This document shows, piece after piece, positions 28,600 to 28,805 of a stretch of 28,805 bases of DNA. Position 1 is the first letter of the stretch; each line of letters begins with the position of its first letter. The translations under genes were made by a program, and so were the position numbers. The DNA comes from a virus: positions 1 to 28,805 of IMG/VR virus record IMGVR_UViG_3300042141_000103; one strand, given 5' to 3'. Below the pieces are notes generated by a model, which was given only the letters and a program-made list of their open reading frames with translations, made no database searches and was not told where the DNA came from.

Positions 28600-28805
28600 A
28601 TGACTCTGCGACATCTGCTCGACACCGAGTACGCGATAATCCGGTCTTTGAAGCCGACCGCAGCGTACCAATTCCGCCTCTCGCTGAGCCGGTACGGCGA
28701 GTACCTCGGCCACGAGCCGACGCTCGAAGACCTCGACCCGATCCGCGCCCAGGCGTGGCTCGGGCACCGGAAGACCCAAGTGTCCGCAGCGACCGCCCGG
28801 AAGGA
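28600..28805 (+). CDS. int: Tyrosine recombinase/integrase, N-terminal part (runs off right edge)
   Basis: ATG 28600 preceded by AAGGAAG opens a frame to the window end, 68 residues: MTLRHLLDTEYAIIRSLKPT, then AAYQFRLSLSRYGEYLGHEP and LDPIRAQAWLGHRKTQVSAA. This is the core-binding (SAM-like) N-terminal domain of phage integrases, with the RYGEYLG and LDP.. Q.W pattern; the catalytic domain is beyond the edge. It is the only clear plus-strand gene here, divergent to the excisionase-like gene, as in lambda-like and other lysogeny modules. Confidence 0.85.
   Translation, partial: MTLRHLLDTEYAIIRSLKPTAAYQFRLSLSRYGEYLGHEPTLEDLDPIRAQAWLGHRKTQVSAATARK

Overview
This window looks like part of a temperate tailed double-stranded DNA phage, or an integrated prophage, of a high-GC bacterium. 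The evidence is an HK97-type portal, both terminase subunits, S74-type tail fibre genes, RusA, RecT, and a tyrosine integrase running off the right edge next to a divergently oriented excisionase-like gene. I cannot name the host. The fibre style resembles proteins I associate with aquatic phages, but that is only an impression. I saw no capsid gene, tRNA, rRNA, CRISPR array or insertion sequence; capsid genes would be expected beyond the left end.

Layout, read right to left because nearly every gene is on the minus strand. (1) 28600-28805: start of the integrase on the plus strand. (2) 25000-28500: excisionase-like HTH gene, several small unknown genes (three absent from a length-filtered gene list, including a 23-residue membrane peptide), repeated operator-like sites, and RecT. 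(3) 18300-24400: early/replication block with small HTH proteins, a nucleic-acid-type protein that appears to be joined to an HNH nuclease by a -1 frameshift, a ParB-DUF4326 fusion, a replication-organizer-like protein and a complete phage-encoded DnaN sliding clamp. (4) 16654-18255: secreted trypsin-like protease, a pair of tandem paralogues and RusA. (5) 13257-16657: four GT-A glycosyltransferase-like genes plus one SAM methyltransferase, joined by short start/stop overlaps. (6) 10129-12842: papain-like protease, a lipoprotein with a DnaJ-like zinc knuckle, and membrane proteins, a plausible lysis/envelope cassette. (7) 5917-10127: tail fibre and adaptor proteins. (8) 3075-5916: GDP-mannose dehydratase, GDP-fucose synthase and another glycosyltransferase. 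(9) 1-3070: HNH, small terminase, large terminase, portal.

The most striking feature is in the large terminase gene. Its reading frame is broken by exactly 52 nt, directly before the Walker A motif. The insert is a nearly perfect 20-bp stem with a 5-nt loop that starts on a Leu codon (CTG) and is followed by 7 nt and another Leu codon (CTT). Removing 52 nt restores an apparently intact protein of about 540 residues. All four non-Watson-Crick pairs are G-U on the coding-strand RNA, which would be A-C mismatches on the other strand, so the structure looks selected as RNA. This resembles the translational bypass of T4 gene 60 and the mitochondrial byp elements of Magnusiomyces, and is my main candidate for an undescribed system. 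A second candidate recoding site is A AAA AAA at 23225-23231.

Translational coupling is the rule: most neighbouring genes overlap as ATGA, GTGA or TGATG. Candidate promoters with sigma-70-like boxes lie at 18820-18847, 26865-26892, 28075-28103 and 28435-28462, several of them overlapping repeated operator-like motifs.
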